Of a DNA stretch of 64,000 bases, positions 24,675 to 33,770 are shown piece by piece. The stretch spans positions 124,001-188,000 of the forward strand of contig NZ_JABJXU010000005.1 in the NCBI RefSeq assembly GCF_013155265.1, given 5' to 3'. Origin of the DNA: Enterococcus sp. MMGLQ5-1. Its GTDB lineage: Bacteria; Bacillota; Bacilli; Lactobacillales; Streptococcaceae. The notes under the pieces were generated by a model. That model saw only the letters and a list, made by a program, of their open reading frames with translations. It ran no database searches and had not been told where the DNA came from. Position 1 is the stretch's first letter. Every line of letters starts with the position of its first letter. The position numbers and the translations under genes are program-made.

Positions 24675-26351
24675 CTATATTTCGATTATAAACGCCTCAT
24701 AAGGCCTAATTAAATCCATCACTCGATAACGATCTGAGTAGTTAGAAATAATAACCTTTTCCTGAGTAATATTTGACAACTCAAGCAACTCATTTAATTC
24801 TATCATTTCTTCTGATAGATTTGCTAGTACAATCCATCTTCTATCGTTTTCTTGGCGTAAATAAGTAAACAATCGTTGATCTTCTGGCAATAGTAACTGA
24901 TAGCTCCCTACTCTAAGCATTGTATCTTGTTTACGTAGCTGAATTAATTGCTGATAATAAGCAAATATTGATTGCTCTGATTTTAAATCCTGTTCAACAT
25001 TAATATCCGTATAATTTGGGTTAACCTTGAACCAAGACTTACCTGTGGTGAAGCCGGCATTTTCTCCAGAATTCCACTGCATTGGCGTTCTAGCATTATC
25101 ACGCGAAATTTTATGCACGGCGTCCAAAAACTCGGTCTCGGTTAATGTTTTTTGTTGTTCAACAAAATGTTGATAATTCCCACGTAATTCAATGTCTTCG
25201 TATTCATCTAATTCAAATTTCGGGTTAGTCATACCAATTTCTTCACCTTGATAAATATAGGGTGTTCCTTGCAATCCATGTAAAATCGTTGCAAAGGCTG
25301 TTGCACATTCATAACGATAATTAGAGTCATTCCCCCAGCGACTAATCACTCTAGCACGATCATGATTTTCAAAATAGAGCGCATTCCAGCCATTATCTCT
25401 TAATTCGTTTTGCCAATTTGACATAATCTGCTTCAAAGCAACTAAATCAGGCTTTTGTAATGCCCAACGACCGTTAATATCGCCAGCCTTGCGGTCAATA
25501 TGCATATGCTCAAACGTAAAAATCATATCTAATTCTTGACGCTTAGGACTAACCAGCTCCCACGCGTTCCAGCTTTTTGCTGCTGGACTTTCACCAACAC
25601 TCATCATATCTAACGGGGTTAAAATTTCTTGATTCATTTCATGAATAAATTCATGCATTCTCGGACCATTCTGCTGATTAGCAGTTGTTAAATCACGTTC
25701 ATTATCTGGGAAGTCTTGATCCTTAGAAATCGAAGTGACAACATCCATTCGCCAGCCATCAACCCCCTTTTGTTTCCAAAAGCGCATCATATCATATATA
25801 TACTGACGAACATTTGGATTTTCCCAATTCAAATCCGGCTGCTCGGCTGCGTAATAATGCAAATAGTATTGCTTTCGACTTTCATCCCAGGTCCATGCGC
25901 TGCCACCGAAGCTAGAGCCCCAATTATTTGGTTTAGAGCCATCAGCCTTGCCATCTTTCCAAATATAAAAATCACTAAAGAAATTATCTTTACTCTTTCT
26001 ACTTTCCTGAAACCAGCTACATTGATCAGAAGTATGATTAGCCACAAAGTCCATAATGATTTTAATCCCACGTTGATGTGCTTGCTCAATCAATCGATAC
26101 ATATCCTCATTAGTTCCAAACATCGGATCAATTTGTCGATAATCCGTGATATCATAGCCGTTATCAATCTGTGGTGATAAATAGACTGGGCTTAACCAAA
26201 GCGCATCAACACCCAATGCTTCAAGATATGATAATTTTTCAATAATACCATTAATATCTCCTACCCCAGATCCAGTTGTATCATTATAGCTCTTAGGATA
26301 AATTTGGTAAATTACCGCATCTTTCCACCATTCACTTCGTTTTGTATGCAT
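24675..26351 (-). CDS. GH13 alpha-glucosidase, oligo-1,6-glucosidase/dextran glucosidase type
   Basis: Cytoplasmic glycoside hydrolase of family 13. Key residues are the nucleophile Asp in GWRMDVV, the acid/base Glu in SVGES and the third Asp in FENHDRAR. The Val after RMD is typical of enzymes cutting alpha-1,6 bonds. The start at 26351 (MHTKRSEWW) has AAAGGAG 5 nt upstream; the ATG 9 codons earlier has none. The length is 558 residues. It lies between the alpha-galactosidase and deoR genes. Trehalose-6-phosphate hydrolase is an alternative reading, but the operon has no trehalose PTS. Confidence 0.9.
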   Translation of the reverse strand: MHTKRSEWWKDAVIYQIYPKSYNDTTGSGVGDINGIIEKLSYLEALGVDALWLSPVYLSPQIDNGYDITDYRQIDPMFGTNEDMYRLIEQAHQRGIKIIMDFVANHTSDQCSWFQESRKSKDNFFSDFYIWKDGKADGSKPNNWGSSFGGSAWTWDESRKQYYLHYYAAEQPDLNWENPNVRQYIYDMMRFWKQKGVDGWRMDVVTSISKDQDFPDNERDLTTANQQNGPRMHEFIHEMNQEILTPLDMMSVGESPAAKSWNAWELVSPKRQELDMIFTFEHMHIDRKAGDINGRWALQKPDLVALKQIMSNWQNELRDNGWNALYFENHDRARVISRWGNDSNYRYECATAFATILHGLQGTPYIYQGEEIGMTNPKFELDEYEDIELRGNYQHFVEQQKTLTETEFLDAVHKISRDNARTPMQWNSGENAGFTTGKSWFKVNPNYTDINVEQDLKSEQSIFAYYQQLIQLRKQDTMLRVGSYQLLLPEDQRLFTYLRQENDRRWIVLANLSEEMIELNELLELSNITQEKVIISNYSDRYRVMDLIRPYEAFIIEI

Positions 26352-26381
26352 TCTAACTCCTTTATTTCTTTTACTCATTTT

Positions 26382-28556
26382 TTACTGCTTAATCAAATGC
26401 CAATTTTGTGCAAAAAAGTCATGGTTAACATCCGCAATTGCAAGTCCAACTTGCATCAATTCATCACCACGTCGAATTATTTCGGTACCGTCAATTTGAT
26501 AATAGCTATCCGTATCTAAACCAACGAGACGCAAACGTTTGCTCGGCGTATTCGCTTTTGCTAAAATTTGAACATAGCTGACAATAACTTCATGAAAATC
26601 AGCTGAAAGATAAAGCCAAGCCTTTGCGTTTTCCCGTTGGGCAGTCCTTAGATAATAATGTTCACCAAATTGTACAGTCTGTCGAATTCGCTTATAAAAA
26701 GCAACCTGCTGCTTGATTTCTTTTTTTTCTGCTTCTGTTAGTGTTAAAACATCCAGTTCATAACCAAAGTTACCTTGCATGGCCACGATACCTCGTGTTT
26801 TCAAGCTTGTGAGTCGCCCATTTTGATGATTAGGACTGGCTGAAACATGACAGCCCATACTCGCTGAAGGATAGAGCATCGTCGCCCCCGCTTGAATAGC
26901 CAAGCGTTCAATAGCATCGGTATCATCACTCGCCCAAGTTTGTGGCATATAATAGGTCATACCTGCATCAAAGCGCCCTCCTCCGCCTGCACAATTTTCA
27001 AAAAGTACATTCGGAAATGCTGACGTCAGTCTCTCTAAGATATCATATAAACCTAAAACATAACGATGCGCTGTTTCTCGTTGCCTCGATTTAGGTAAAA
27101 ACTGACTCCCAATTTCGGTTAATGAACGATTAAAATCCCATTTAACATAATCCACCGCAGCTGATTTAAAAATACCAGTAAATGTCTCCACTAAATAATC
27201 ACGAACAGCTGGATTTGTTAAATCTAAGACCCATTGGTCGCGTGAAAGAGAAGGTCGACGATTTGGCGTACCTAACACCCATTCAGGATGCTGACGATAA
27301 AGTTGACTATCTGGACTAATCATCTCTGGTTCAACCCATAGCCCGAATTTCAAGCCTAGTGCTTTGATTTTTTGACTAAAGCTACCTAGCCCATTTGGAA
27401 ATTTTCTTAAATCTACTTGCCAATCACCTAGCGAAGAGCTGGCATTATCTCTTCGCCCAAACCAGCCATCATCCAATACAAATAGTTCAATGCCCAAATC
27501 CGCTGATTCCTTAGCAAAATTAAGCAAACGTGCTTCTTCCAAATCAAAATAGAAGGCTTCCCAGCTATTAATTAAAATTGGACGCTCCTGCCATTGATGA
27601 TGCCCTCGCACTAAAAATTGCTGATAGCTGTTTCGAAAGGTTTGACTCATTTCTTGCAAGCCGTTTTTGGCATAAACCAATAACGCTGCCGGCGTTTCAA
27701 ACTTTTCTCCCGCCTCAAGTCGCCAACTAAATTGGGCAGGATTCAAGCCAATTTGCAGTCTTAGTGCATCGTGCATTTCCATTGTGACACTAGCTCGAAA
27801 ATCGCCTGAATAAAGCAAGCTCATTGCTCGAATTTCACCATAGTCTTCATTAAATTGTGAATCTGCCAAGGCAATGAAGGGTTGATGCTCGTGGCTACTT
27901 TGACCCCTTAGGCTTTCAATAACCTGACCATTCTGAGTTAGTTCGCTTTGTTGATAATGCAGCTCTCTAGCCCAGCCACCTGAAAGGTGTAATAGCTTCT
28001 GGTTCGTATCATCAATGTGAATACAAGCCGAGCTTAATTCAGCAATTTGAGTCACTTCACTGCCAATATTTTCAATGGTAACAAAGCGAACTAAAGCAGC
28101 AGTCTGATGATTTAACCCATAAAATTGCTGCATTTTCAGCTGCTTTTCTTCATCGATTAAAGTGATAATTAATGTTTCTCCGCGCTCATCCTCCAAGCCT
28201 GGCAGGTTCTTGGGCTTTAATAATTTAGATTGAACTTCAAAATCGACATACCTAAAATCAGAAATATTGGAGCCATCAGCATGCTCAAGCACAAAGGCTG
28301 GCTTACGAAGATCTGAATTACCATAAGCAGGGTATTCAATCGGTAATCTTTCTAATTTAAATTCTTTGATGCCATCTGTATCAGCAATATAGCTCGCACG
28401 TTTGATTTCATTTATTAAATAGTCTAGTGCTGCGTCCTTTAATTGATCACCCCAGTATAGATGTGTTAAATGACCGCTTGGCAAAACCTGCATTACATAA
28501 CTCATCTGTGGCGTAGACAAATGGAAAATACGCCTTTGTTGATTAAAAATTATCAT
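26382..28556 (-). CDS. GH36 alpha-galactosidase
   Basis: A 724-residue family-36 alpha-galactosidase, which releases galactose from melibiose or raffinose-type sugars. The nucleophile Asp lies in YVKWDFNR and the acid/base Asp in TWASDDTDAIERL; FENCAGGGGRFD and VLDDGWFGRR are conserved substrate-site segments. There is no signal peptide, so it acts inside the cell. It follows the PTS IID gene by about 20 nt. A hydrolase for unphosphorylated galactosides next to a PTS is unusual. Confidence 0.94.
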   Translation of the reverse strand: MIIFNQQRRIFHLSTPQMSYVMQVLPSGHLTHLYWGDQLKDAALDYLINEIKRASYIADTDGIKEFKLERLPIEYPAYGNSDLRKPAFVLEHADGSNISDFRYVDFEVQSKLLKPKNLPGLEDERGETLIITLIDEEKQLKMQQFYGLNHQTAALVRFVTIENIGSEVTQIAELSSACIHIDDTNQKLLHLSGGWARELHYQQSELTQNGQVIESLRGQSSHEHQPFIALADSQFNEDYGEIRAMSLLYSGDFRASVTMEMHDALRLQIGLNPAQFSWRLEAGEKFETPAALLVYAKNGLQEMSQTFRNSYQQFLVRGHHQWQERPILINSWEAFYFDLEEARLLNFAKESADLGIELFVLDDGWFGRRDNASSSLGDWQVDLRKFPNGLGSFSQKIKALGLKFGLWVEPEMISPDSQLYRQHPEWVLGTPNRRPSLSRDQWVLDLTNPAVRDYLVETFTGIFKSAAVDYVKWDFNRSLTEIGSQFLPKSRQRETAHRYVLGLYDILERLTSAFPNVLFENCAGGGGRFDAGMTYYMPQTWASDDTDAIERLAIQAGATMLYPSASMGCHVSASPNHQNGRLTSLKTRGIVAMQGNFGYELDVLTLTEAEKKEIKQQVAFYKRIRQTVQFGEHYYLRTAQRENAKAWLYLSADFHEVIVSYVQILAKANTPSKRLRLVGLDTDSYYQIDGTEIIRRGDELMQVGLAIADVNHDFFAQNWHLIKQ

Positions 28557-28576
28557 TTTATATCCTTTATCAAAAA

Positions 28577-29398
28577 TTAAGCAATACCAAATACTGAAGC
28601 AATAATACCGATAACAATCACGCCAACAATCATCTTATTAATTGATACATTCTTTTTAGCAATTAACCAATAGCATAACATTGTAAATGCAAGGGGAATG
28701 ATACCGATGAAAATAGAATCAAGCATTTCCTGTGATTTCATGACTGTTTTGCCACCCATGACCATATTCCACTTCAAATCAAATTTGACCATACTTGAGG
28801 TCATCGCACCAACCATTGTAATACCAACAATCGATGCCGCCTTGGTAAGAACGCTCATCAACCCAGAATTATACAAGTCAGAGATGTAGGTTGAGCCTAA
28901 AGTATAACCTAATTTACCAGCAAACCAACGTGTCAGCTGAGTTGGAATATTGAATATCAATAAGAAAATAATTGGCGCTAAAATATTGCCCTGCTTAGCC
29001 AGTGGGATTGCAATTCCAGCTGCAATTACTCTAAGCACACCCCAAAATACCGAATCTCCTAGCCCAGAGAGTGGTCCCATCAAACTGGTTTTAATTGCTG
29101 AAATGGAATCCGAATCAAAATCAGGTTTTTCTGAATTCTCCTTCTCCATCGAGGCAGCAATCCCTAAAATAAATGGATACGTTGCAACAGTTGTATTAAA
29201 ATAAGTATTATGACGTAGCATTGCTTGTTTTTTTTCTTCGTCTGTCTGATAATATTTATTAATAAATGGGAGCATTGCATAGGTTACACCCGAACCACCA
29301 AGCTTAGTTGGCGTTACTGAAGCAAACTCAGTAAACGAACGCCAATACATCTGTTTTAATAATTTTTTTTCATCTTTAGTTAGTTCTACTTTAGCCAT
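28577..29398 (-). CDS. PTS mannose-family IID component
   Basis: A 273-residue membrane subunit of a mannose-class PTS permease. Family segments are YWRSFTEFASVTPTKLGGSGVTYAMLP, MEKENSE and SLMGPLSGLGDSVFWG. It forms the sugar channel with IIC (29 nt upstream). GAGGAAGGG precedes the ATG. Specificity cannot be read from sequence; the operon suggests an alpha-galactoside or isomaltose-like sugar. Confidence 0.93.
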   Translation of the reverse strand: MAKVELTKDEKKLLKQMYWRSFTEFASVTPTKLGGSGVTYAMLPFINKYYQTDEEKKQAMLRHNTYFNTTVATYPFILGIAASMEKENSEKPDFDSDSISAIKTSLMGPLSGLGDSVFWGVLRVIAAGIAIPLAKQGNILAPIIFLLIFNIPTQLTRWFAGKLGYTLGSTYISDLYNSGLMSVLTKAASIVGITMVGAMTSSMVKFDLKWNMVMGGKTVMKSQEMLDSIFIGIIPLAFTMLCYWLIAKKNVSINKMIVGVIVIGIIASVFGIA

Positions 29399-29426
29399 CT
29401 TTTTCCCTTCCTCAATCTTTTAGTCA

Positions 29427-30251
29427 TTAGGCGTAAAAATCATCTACCTCTTGCTGTTTCGGATCGTTATTCTTGCTAGAAGAAATGTTAACACCTTGCT
29501 TTAGCTGATCTTTAATTCCCTTAAGTGTAATATCATTTTGCGCAACAATCACAGCAGCAATAATTGCAATCGCCGAAATCGCAATTAATGGAATATCAAG
29601 ATATGCAATCAGCACAAAGCCAAGGAAAAAATAGACAGCAATTTTATTATCCCAAAGCATTTTCAAAAGCATTGCCATCCCAACCGCTGGCAATAGGTTA
29701 CCGGCAATCTCTAAGCCATGCATAATTACGTCAGGAATCATTTTCAAAACTGATTCTGTCGCTTTTGAGCCAACTAAAATAGCAAAAAATGGAATTAAGC
29801 TATATACCCCCCAATTTAATGCCCATATGCCGAAATGCAAACGCGTATATGCTTTGCCATTACCTTGTGCAGCATATTTATCAAAGCGAGTTGAAATGGG
29901 TGCAACAACGGCAATCCACAACAATTGCTTGATTTGTAAACCAATAATACCAAGCGGTAAGGCTAAAGTAATAGCATATTCTGTCCCACCACCCAGTTTA
30001 ATCGCGAAGGCCGCAGCAAGTGCTGAGGCTAAGCCGGGCTCGGCTGAAGCCGCACCACCAATATTGACAACGCCCATAAAAATTGTTTCCAGTGCAGCAC
30101 CCACTAGTAAACCAGTTTGTAAGTCTCCCAAGAACAAACCAACGAGTGGGGCAATAACAATTGGTCGTCCTAGCATTGTAAAACCAAGTAGCTCCTGTCC
30201 TCCAACTGTCAACCAGACAATTAAAGCAACTACGATTGCTTCATATAACAT
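29427..30251 (-). CDS. PTS mannose-family IIC component
   Basis: A 274-residue polytopic permease subunit. The stretch GRPIVIAPLVGLFLGDLQTGLLVGAALE includes the hallmark IIC signature, followed by NIGGAASAEP. It lies between IIAB and IID. AAAGGAG precedes the ATG. The C-terminal tail (KNNDPKQQEVDDFYA) is polar and cytoplasmic. Confidence 0.93.
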   Translation of the reverse strand: MLYEAIVVALIVWLTVGGQELLGFTMLGRPIVIAPLVGLFLGDLQTGLLVGAALETIFMGVVNIGGAASAEPGLASALAAAFAIKLGGGTEYAITLALPLGIIGLQIKQLLWIAVVAPISTRFDKYAAQGNGKAYTRLHFGIWALNWGVYSLIPFFAILVGSKATESVLKMIPDVIMHGLEIAGNLLPAVGMAMLLKMLWDNKIAVYFFLGFVLIAYLDIPLIAISAIAIIAAVIVAQNDITLKGIKDQLKQGVNISSSKNNDPKQQEVDDFYA

Positions 30252-30275
30252 TATTTTTCTCCTTTACTGCTAATT

Positions 30276-31253
30276 TTATATCAATTCTTTTGCAAGCTCT
30301 TTTTTCTCAGCAGGCACCATTTGAATATCCGTTTTCGGAAAAATGCCAACTAGCTCTTCTAAGGAGGCCAACTCCGGCGCTGTCAATAAGACAGTTGGGG
30401 CGATTTTTTTCTTTTCACCCTCAATCATCTTGCCAACATTGCCCACGTTAATTCGATTAAAATAGCTTACCTGACCTGCCAAACGCGCTGCATCATGAAC
30501 CGTACGTACCAAAACCAAAATATTTTTTGTTGCTGAGCGGTTATCATTCAATATATCTGCCGCTTCATCAATTGTTCTCATCAAAACCTTGATGCCATTT
30601 GGCGCAGCCATTCTCAAAGCATTCTCCTGTAGCTCATTTGTTACAACTTCATCATTAGCAACAATAATACCTTCAATTTTTAATTCCTTTGTCCAAACCA
30701 TTGCAATTTGACCATGAATTAATCGTTCATCGATTCGCATCGTAATCATTTTATTCGTTTCAGGCCTTACTAATAGGTTATCTATTGTCTTAGACTTGAC
30801 TGCTTCAGTCATATCCGTGACGGCTTGAGCGGATTGCTCTCCTGTACCTTGCACACCCTCAACCAATTGAACTTGCTTTAACTCTAGCCGAGCAGTCTCT
30901 ACCAATGTCTGAATCTTTTGATATGTATATTCTTCACCCGCTAAAGCAATCGACACCGTTTCCAAAATTAATGGAATATTCATGCCTGCAATCACAAAAA
31001 AATTAGTTTTACCAGTTGTTTTCATTACCACTTTTTGATTGACACTACCGCCGTATAAATCTGTAAAAATAATTGCTTGATCTGTATCACTAATTGATTC
31101 AATAAAGCGAGCTAAAGCATCATCCAAATCAGGTACATCATCTGTATAAGCAGAAATATAGGTGAAATCTTTGTTTTCCCCTAAAAACAATTCCAATGTT
31201 GCCTTAACCCCATCCGCCAATTTACCATGACCAGCCACTAAAAATTTCTTCAA
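30276..31253 (-). CDS. PTS mannose-family IIAB fusion protein
   Basis: Cytoplasmic phosphotransfer protein of the same permease. The IIA domain (about 1-130) begins KKFLVAGHGKLADG with phospho-His9. The IIB domain (about 165-325) has phospho-His180 in DERLIHGQIAMVW. The reading from 31316 has an atypical N-terminus. AGGAGG lies 5 nt before the TTG at 31253, which starts precisely at the family N-terminus (325 residues). It is the first gene of the operon. Confidence 0.93.
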   Translation of the reverse strand: MKKFLVAGHGKLADGVKATLELFLGENKDFTYISAYTDDVPDLDDALARFIESISDTDQAIIFTDLYGGSVNQKVVMKTTGKTNFFVIAGMNIPLILETVSIALAGEEYTYQKIQTLVETARLELKQVQLVEGVQGTGEQSAQAVTDMTEAVKSKTIDNLLVRPETNKMITMRIDERLIHGQIAMVWTKELKIEGIIVANDEVVTNELQENALRMAAPNGIKVLMRTIDEAADILNDNRSATKNILVLVRTVHDAARLAGQVSYFNRINVGNVGKMIEGEKKKIAPTVLLTAPELASLEELVGIFPKTDIQMVPAEKKELAKELI

Positions 31254-31272
31254 ATCTTCCCTCCTAAATATC

Positions 31273-31384
31273 AGTAAGCGTTTTCTTTTCTGTCGACTAT
31301 CAAAGTATAACATCAAATTTGACCGTTTGCAACCGTTTTATTGACTAAATCGTTCATTTTTTATTCAACAATGAACGAAACGGT
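31273..31384 (-). promoter_or_regulatory. Promoter and operators of the mannose-PTS operon
   Basis: On the minus strand TTGCAA (31332-31327) and TATACT (31309-31304) are 17 nt apart. ACCGTTT occurs at 31322-31328 and 31332-31338, one helical turn apart around the -35, and inverted at 31378-31384. CGTTCATT (31351-31358) and AATGAACG (31370-31377) form an inverted repeat further upstream. Downstream, AAGAAAACGCTTACT (31287-31273) is cre-like with one mismatch. Together these predict specific repression plus CcpA control. Confidence 0.7.
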
Positions 31385-31430
31385 CTTACGCTGTTCTTGT
31401 ATCAAAAATCTATTTAAAAAATAAAAAAAA

Positions 31431-31452
31431 CCAGAATCTGTTAAGATTCCAG
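31431..31452 (-). terminator. Terminator of the small Cys-rich gene
   Basis: CCAGAATC and GATTCCAG pair on the minus strand with two G-U pairs, followed by a run of eight T. Confidence 0.75.
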
Positions 31453-31473
31453 TCATTATTTTAATAATAAAAA

Positions 31474-31680
31474 TTATGTAAGTTCTTTCCAAAAAATACA
31501 TTTGTGATTTGCGGTAACATCCTTGCCGCTCTCAGGACTTTCAGAATTACTACAGTTTGCAATCTCATTAGGATTGATAAAAGTGAAACCTGAAGTGGTA
31601 TCAGTGATGTGAGTACCATCCCAATATGCACAATTACCACAGCTTTCAGCAACAACGTTATGCTTTACTACTTTTGCCAT
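31474..31680 (-). CDS. Small Cys-rich protein, possible metal or Fe-S binder
   Basis: A 68-residue protein with Cys14, Cys17, Cys43 and Cys61 (C-x2-C-x25-C-x17-C), each near aromatic residues (CGNCAYW, HKCIFW). The order resembles high-potential iron-sulfur proteins, but spacing and size differ, and there is no export signal. A zinc site is equally possible. AGAGGCGG precedes the ATG, and it has its own terminator, so it is very probably expressed. The function is unknown. Confidence 0.7.
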   Translation of the reverse strand: MAKVVKHNVVAESCGNCAYWDGTHITDTTSGFTFINPNEIANCSNSESPESGKDVTANHKCIFWKELT

Positions 31681-31817
31681 AATTAAAACCGCCTCTCTTA
31701 TTTGATAGCTTAATTATAGCACCAAAAATAAGAAAAAATTATTAAATAATGATGACGACAATGATAATCAGTATCGGTTGATAATCAATATTACCAATGG
31801 ATTTAAATTGAATGCTA

Positions 31818-32702
31818 CTAAGCATCTAAACCATTTTTTTCTATTTGAATTTTAATTTTTATGCCATTTGGATCAAGAATCGATAATGAATCAAAGGTTT
31901 CTTTAAGATAATTTGCCGAAATTGCCTGCCAATGCTGCTCAAGTCGCGTTAGCTCTTGAGCATTTACCACACTAAATGTATAGTAATCAAGTCCCAAATC
32001 ATTGGCTACCATTGCTGGCGTGTGTCTCCCAAGCCAAATATTTGAGCCGATGTGATGATGATAATCTCCCGCTGCAAAAAATTTTGCCTGATCACCATAA
32101 TTAGTTTTTAAATCAAGTCCTAAAACCCTCGTATAAAAGAGCTCCGTTTCTTGTAAATCGGCAACTTTTAAATGAACATGACCAATCTTACTTCCTTTAG
32201 GAAATCCTTGCCATTTGCCGTCAGCAGATTCAATCAAATTATCGCCATCCAGCTCAACCGTAATACCTACAATTTCGCCATCTGGTCGAATATCCCAAAA
32301 TTTTCTATCCTTATCGCAATAAATCTCAATACCATTTCCTTCTGGATCATTGAGATAGAGTGCTTCACTATAGCCATGATCACTTGCACCAATTAGAGGT
32401 GCTTTATTCGTTAAATAATGAATTAGAGCATTCCCTAAATCATTTCTTGAAGGTAATAAAAATGCAACATGGAAAAGACCTGTTTTTTTTGTGATTGGTA
32501 GTGGATTGCTTATTTTTTTTAAAACCAATAAAATCTGTTTGTCTACCCCTAAGATACTTGTCAAATTTGTTTGATTTAATAGCTCTAAGCCAATGACTTC
32601 AGTATAAAATTTTGTTTGCTCTTCCAAATCCGCAACCTTCAATGATAAATGACCTAACTGAGTTGCTGCTGAAATCTGAAATTTAGGAATTACAACACTC
32701 AT
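31818..32702 (-). CDS. VOC-family protein, catechol 2,3-dioxygenase-like
   Basis: A 294-residue protein with two vicinal-oxygen-chelate repeats. Metal-ligand positions are seen as GHLSLKVADLEEQTKFYTEVIG (first repeat), GHVHLKVADLQETELFYTRVLG (second repeat) and the acidic segment GIEIYCDK. It resembles CatE/YwbC-type proteins induced by quinones or catechols in Firmicutes. AGAAGGAG precedes the ATG. A palindromic operator lies upstream. No regulator gene is adjacent. Confidence 0.85.
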   Translation of the reverse strand: MSVVIPKFQISAATQLGHLSLKVADLEEQTKFYTEVIGLELLNQTNLTSILGVDKQILLVLKKISNPLPITKKTGLFHVAFLLPSRNDLGNALIHYLTNKAPLIGASDHGYSEALYLNDPEGNGIEIYCDKDRKFWDIRPDGEIVGITVELDGDNLIESADGKWQGFPKGSKIGHVHLKVADLQETELFYTRVLGLDLKTNYGDQAKFFAAGDYHHHIGSNIWLGRHTPAMVANDLGLDYYTFSVVNAQELTRLEQHWQAISANYLKETFDSLSILDPNGIKIKIQIEKNGLDA

Positions 32703-32796
32703 AATTCACTCCTTCTACTTAAATCTCCATAATATTTTCTATAAAATCAAGCAGCCAACGCTTCCTGTCGAATAATGGACTGACTTAACTATTAAC

Positions 32797-32821
32797 ATTA
32801 TAATACTTACTTATAGTAAGT
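32797..32821 (-). promoter_or_regulatory. Operator-like palindrome in promoter of VOC gene
   Basis: ACTTACT-TAT-AGTAAGT (32805-32821) is a perfect 7-bp inverted repeat placed just upstream of a minus-strand TATAAT (32802-32797), so it lies in the promoter spacer. The form resembles HxlR- or MarR-type redox sites. The identity of the regulator is inferred. Confidence 0.6.
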
Positions 32822-33029
32822 TCATAGTGTTTTGCTCACTTCATAAAAAGCTTCTTGCTACACTAATGATTTTTAATAAGGTGTCAAAGCATTTTTTAAG
32901 AAAAAGACGTATTAAATAACAAAAACCACCATCATCTCTGACAGTGGTAGGAGTTTATGAAAAAGATTAATTATTTGGGATGAGTTAATAGTATAACGAG
33001 AAGCTTAAACGAGGCTTAAAGCAAAAAAT

Positions 33030-33050
33030 GCCCTCACTAAACGTGAAGGC
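33030..33050 (-). terminator. Terminator of the lysin pair
   Basis: On the minus strand GCCTTCAC pairs with GTGAGGGC (one G-U pair) and is followed by ATTTTTTG. It lies 18 nt past the lysin stop. Confidence 0.8.
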
Positions 33051-33068
33051 TGATATGGGCCGTTGCCA

Positions 33069-33251
33069 TTAAACCTGTGTTGCTAATTTCTTAATATATT
33101 TAATTTGTTTTTCATCTGTATGCATATGAGTGTCATAGCCTGCCTGTTTCATCATAGTCTCAATTGCTGCTAATTCACTTGGACTTGAAATCGGTGTATA
33201 ACGATTGCCTACCCATAAAAATGCTGTTTTGTTTTCTGCAAATATAATCAT
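33069..33251 (-). CDS. Predicted internal-start product of the lysozyme gene
   Basis: An in-frame ATG at 33251 begins exactly at the shared 60-residue domain (MIIFAENK). It is preceded by AGAGGGAGAGAGAAT, a plausible ribosome binding site. Known enterococcal and clostridial phage endolysins make a separate binding domain in this way and assemble it with the full-length enzyme. Expression here is inferred from the parallel arrangement in both lysins. Confidence 0.55.
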   Translation of the reverse strand: MIIFAENKTAFLWVGNRYTPISSPSELAAIETMMKQAGYDTHMHTDEKQIKYIKKLATQV

Positions 33252-33737
33252 ATTCTCTCTCCCTCTTTTGGTTGGATTCACTGGATTCGTATTTTTAAGT
33301 AAATTGTACCAATACCTTGCTTGTACTTGTCTTACCGGCTGATTTGGATTATACGGACGTTCATAGTAACGTATAAAAATATCCGCTAATACTTCAGGTG
33401 ATTGCGTGCTCTGAGTAAACTGCTTAAAAGACATACTTGGATGATAAAATTGTTGATTATTTACCACTTCCCATTCAAGTCTTTTACATTGGCTAATAAC
33501 ATCCTGATATACTAAACCGTTACTTGTCGCCCAGTTGATATACTTGGTAGCAGGTGTCCACTGAACTAAACCATAGCCACCAGACATATTACCAATATTA
33601 TCTGATTCCCAGCGATCGGCAATGATACCACTCTCTGATTGCATATTACCAAGTGTTGCTGCAACTGCTTCTTGGCTCCAGCCCTTACTAGTCAGATAAT
33701 TCCAAATTTGCTGCGCCGTCTGTTGTTGAGTCATCAT
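33069..33737 (-). CDS. Phage tail-type lysozyme with C-terminal targeting domain
   Basis: A 222-residue peptidoglycan hydrolase. Residues about 3-150 match the phage tail lysozyme family (QQIWNYLTSKGWS, TLGNMQSESGI with the likely catalytic Glu, GGYGLVQWTP). The last 60 residues form a separate domain shared with the next lysin (33771): 35 of 60 identical in my hand alignment. No signal peptide. At the domain boundary (ATG 33251) there is an internal GAGGGAG site. The gene follows the CHAP lysin and ends at 33030. Confidence 0.88.
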   Translation of the reverse strand: MMTQQQTAQQIWNYLTSKGWSQEAVAATLGNMQSESGIIADRWESDNIGNMSGGYGLVQWTPATKYINWATSNGLVYQDVISQCKRLEWEVVNNQQFYHPSMSFKQFTQSTQSPEVLADIFIRYYERPYNPNQPVRQVQARYWYNLLKNTNPVNPTKRGRENMIIFAENKTAFLWVGNRYTPISSPSELAAIETMMKQAGYDTHMHTDEKQIKYIKKLATQV

Positions 33738-33770
33738 TTCTCACTTCCTTTTTTACAAAGCTAAAAAATC

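Larger units (their letters stand above)
32703..33068. other. 366-bp intergenic region
   Basis: It contains the 5' leader and operator of the VOC gene, a weak hairpin at 32925-32948, and the lysin-operon terminator at 33030-33050. No further coding potential is seen. Confidence 0.6.
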
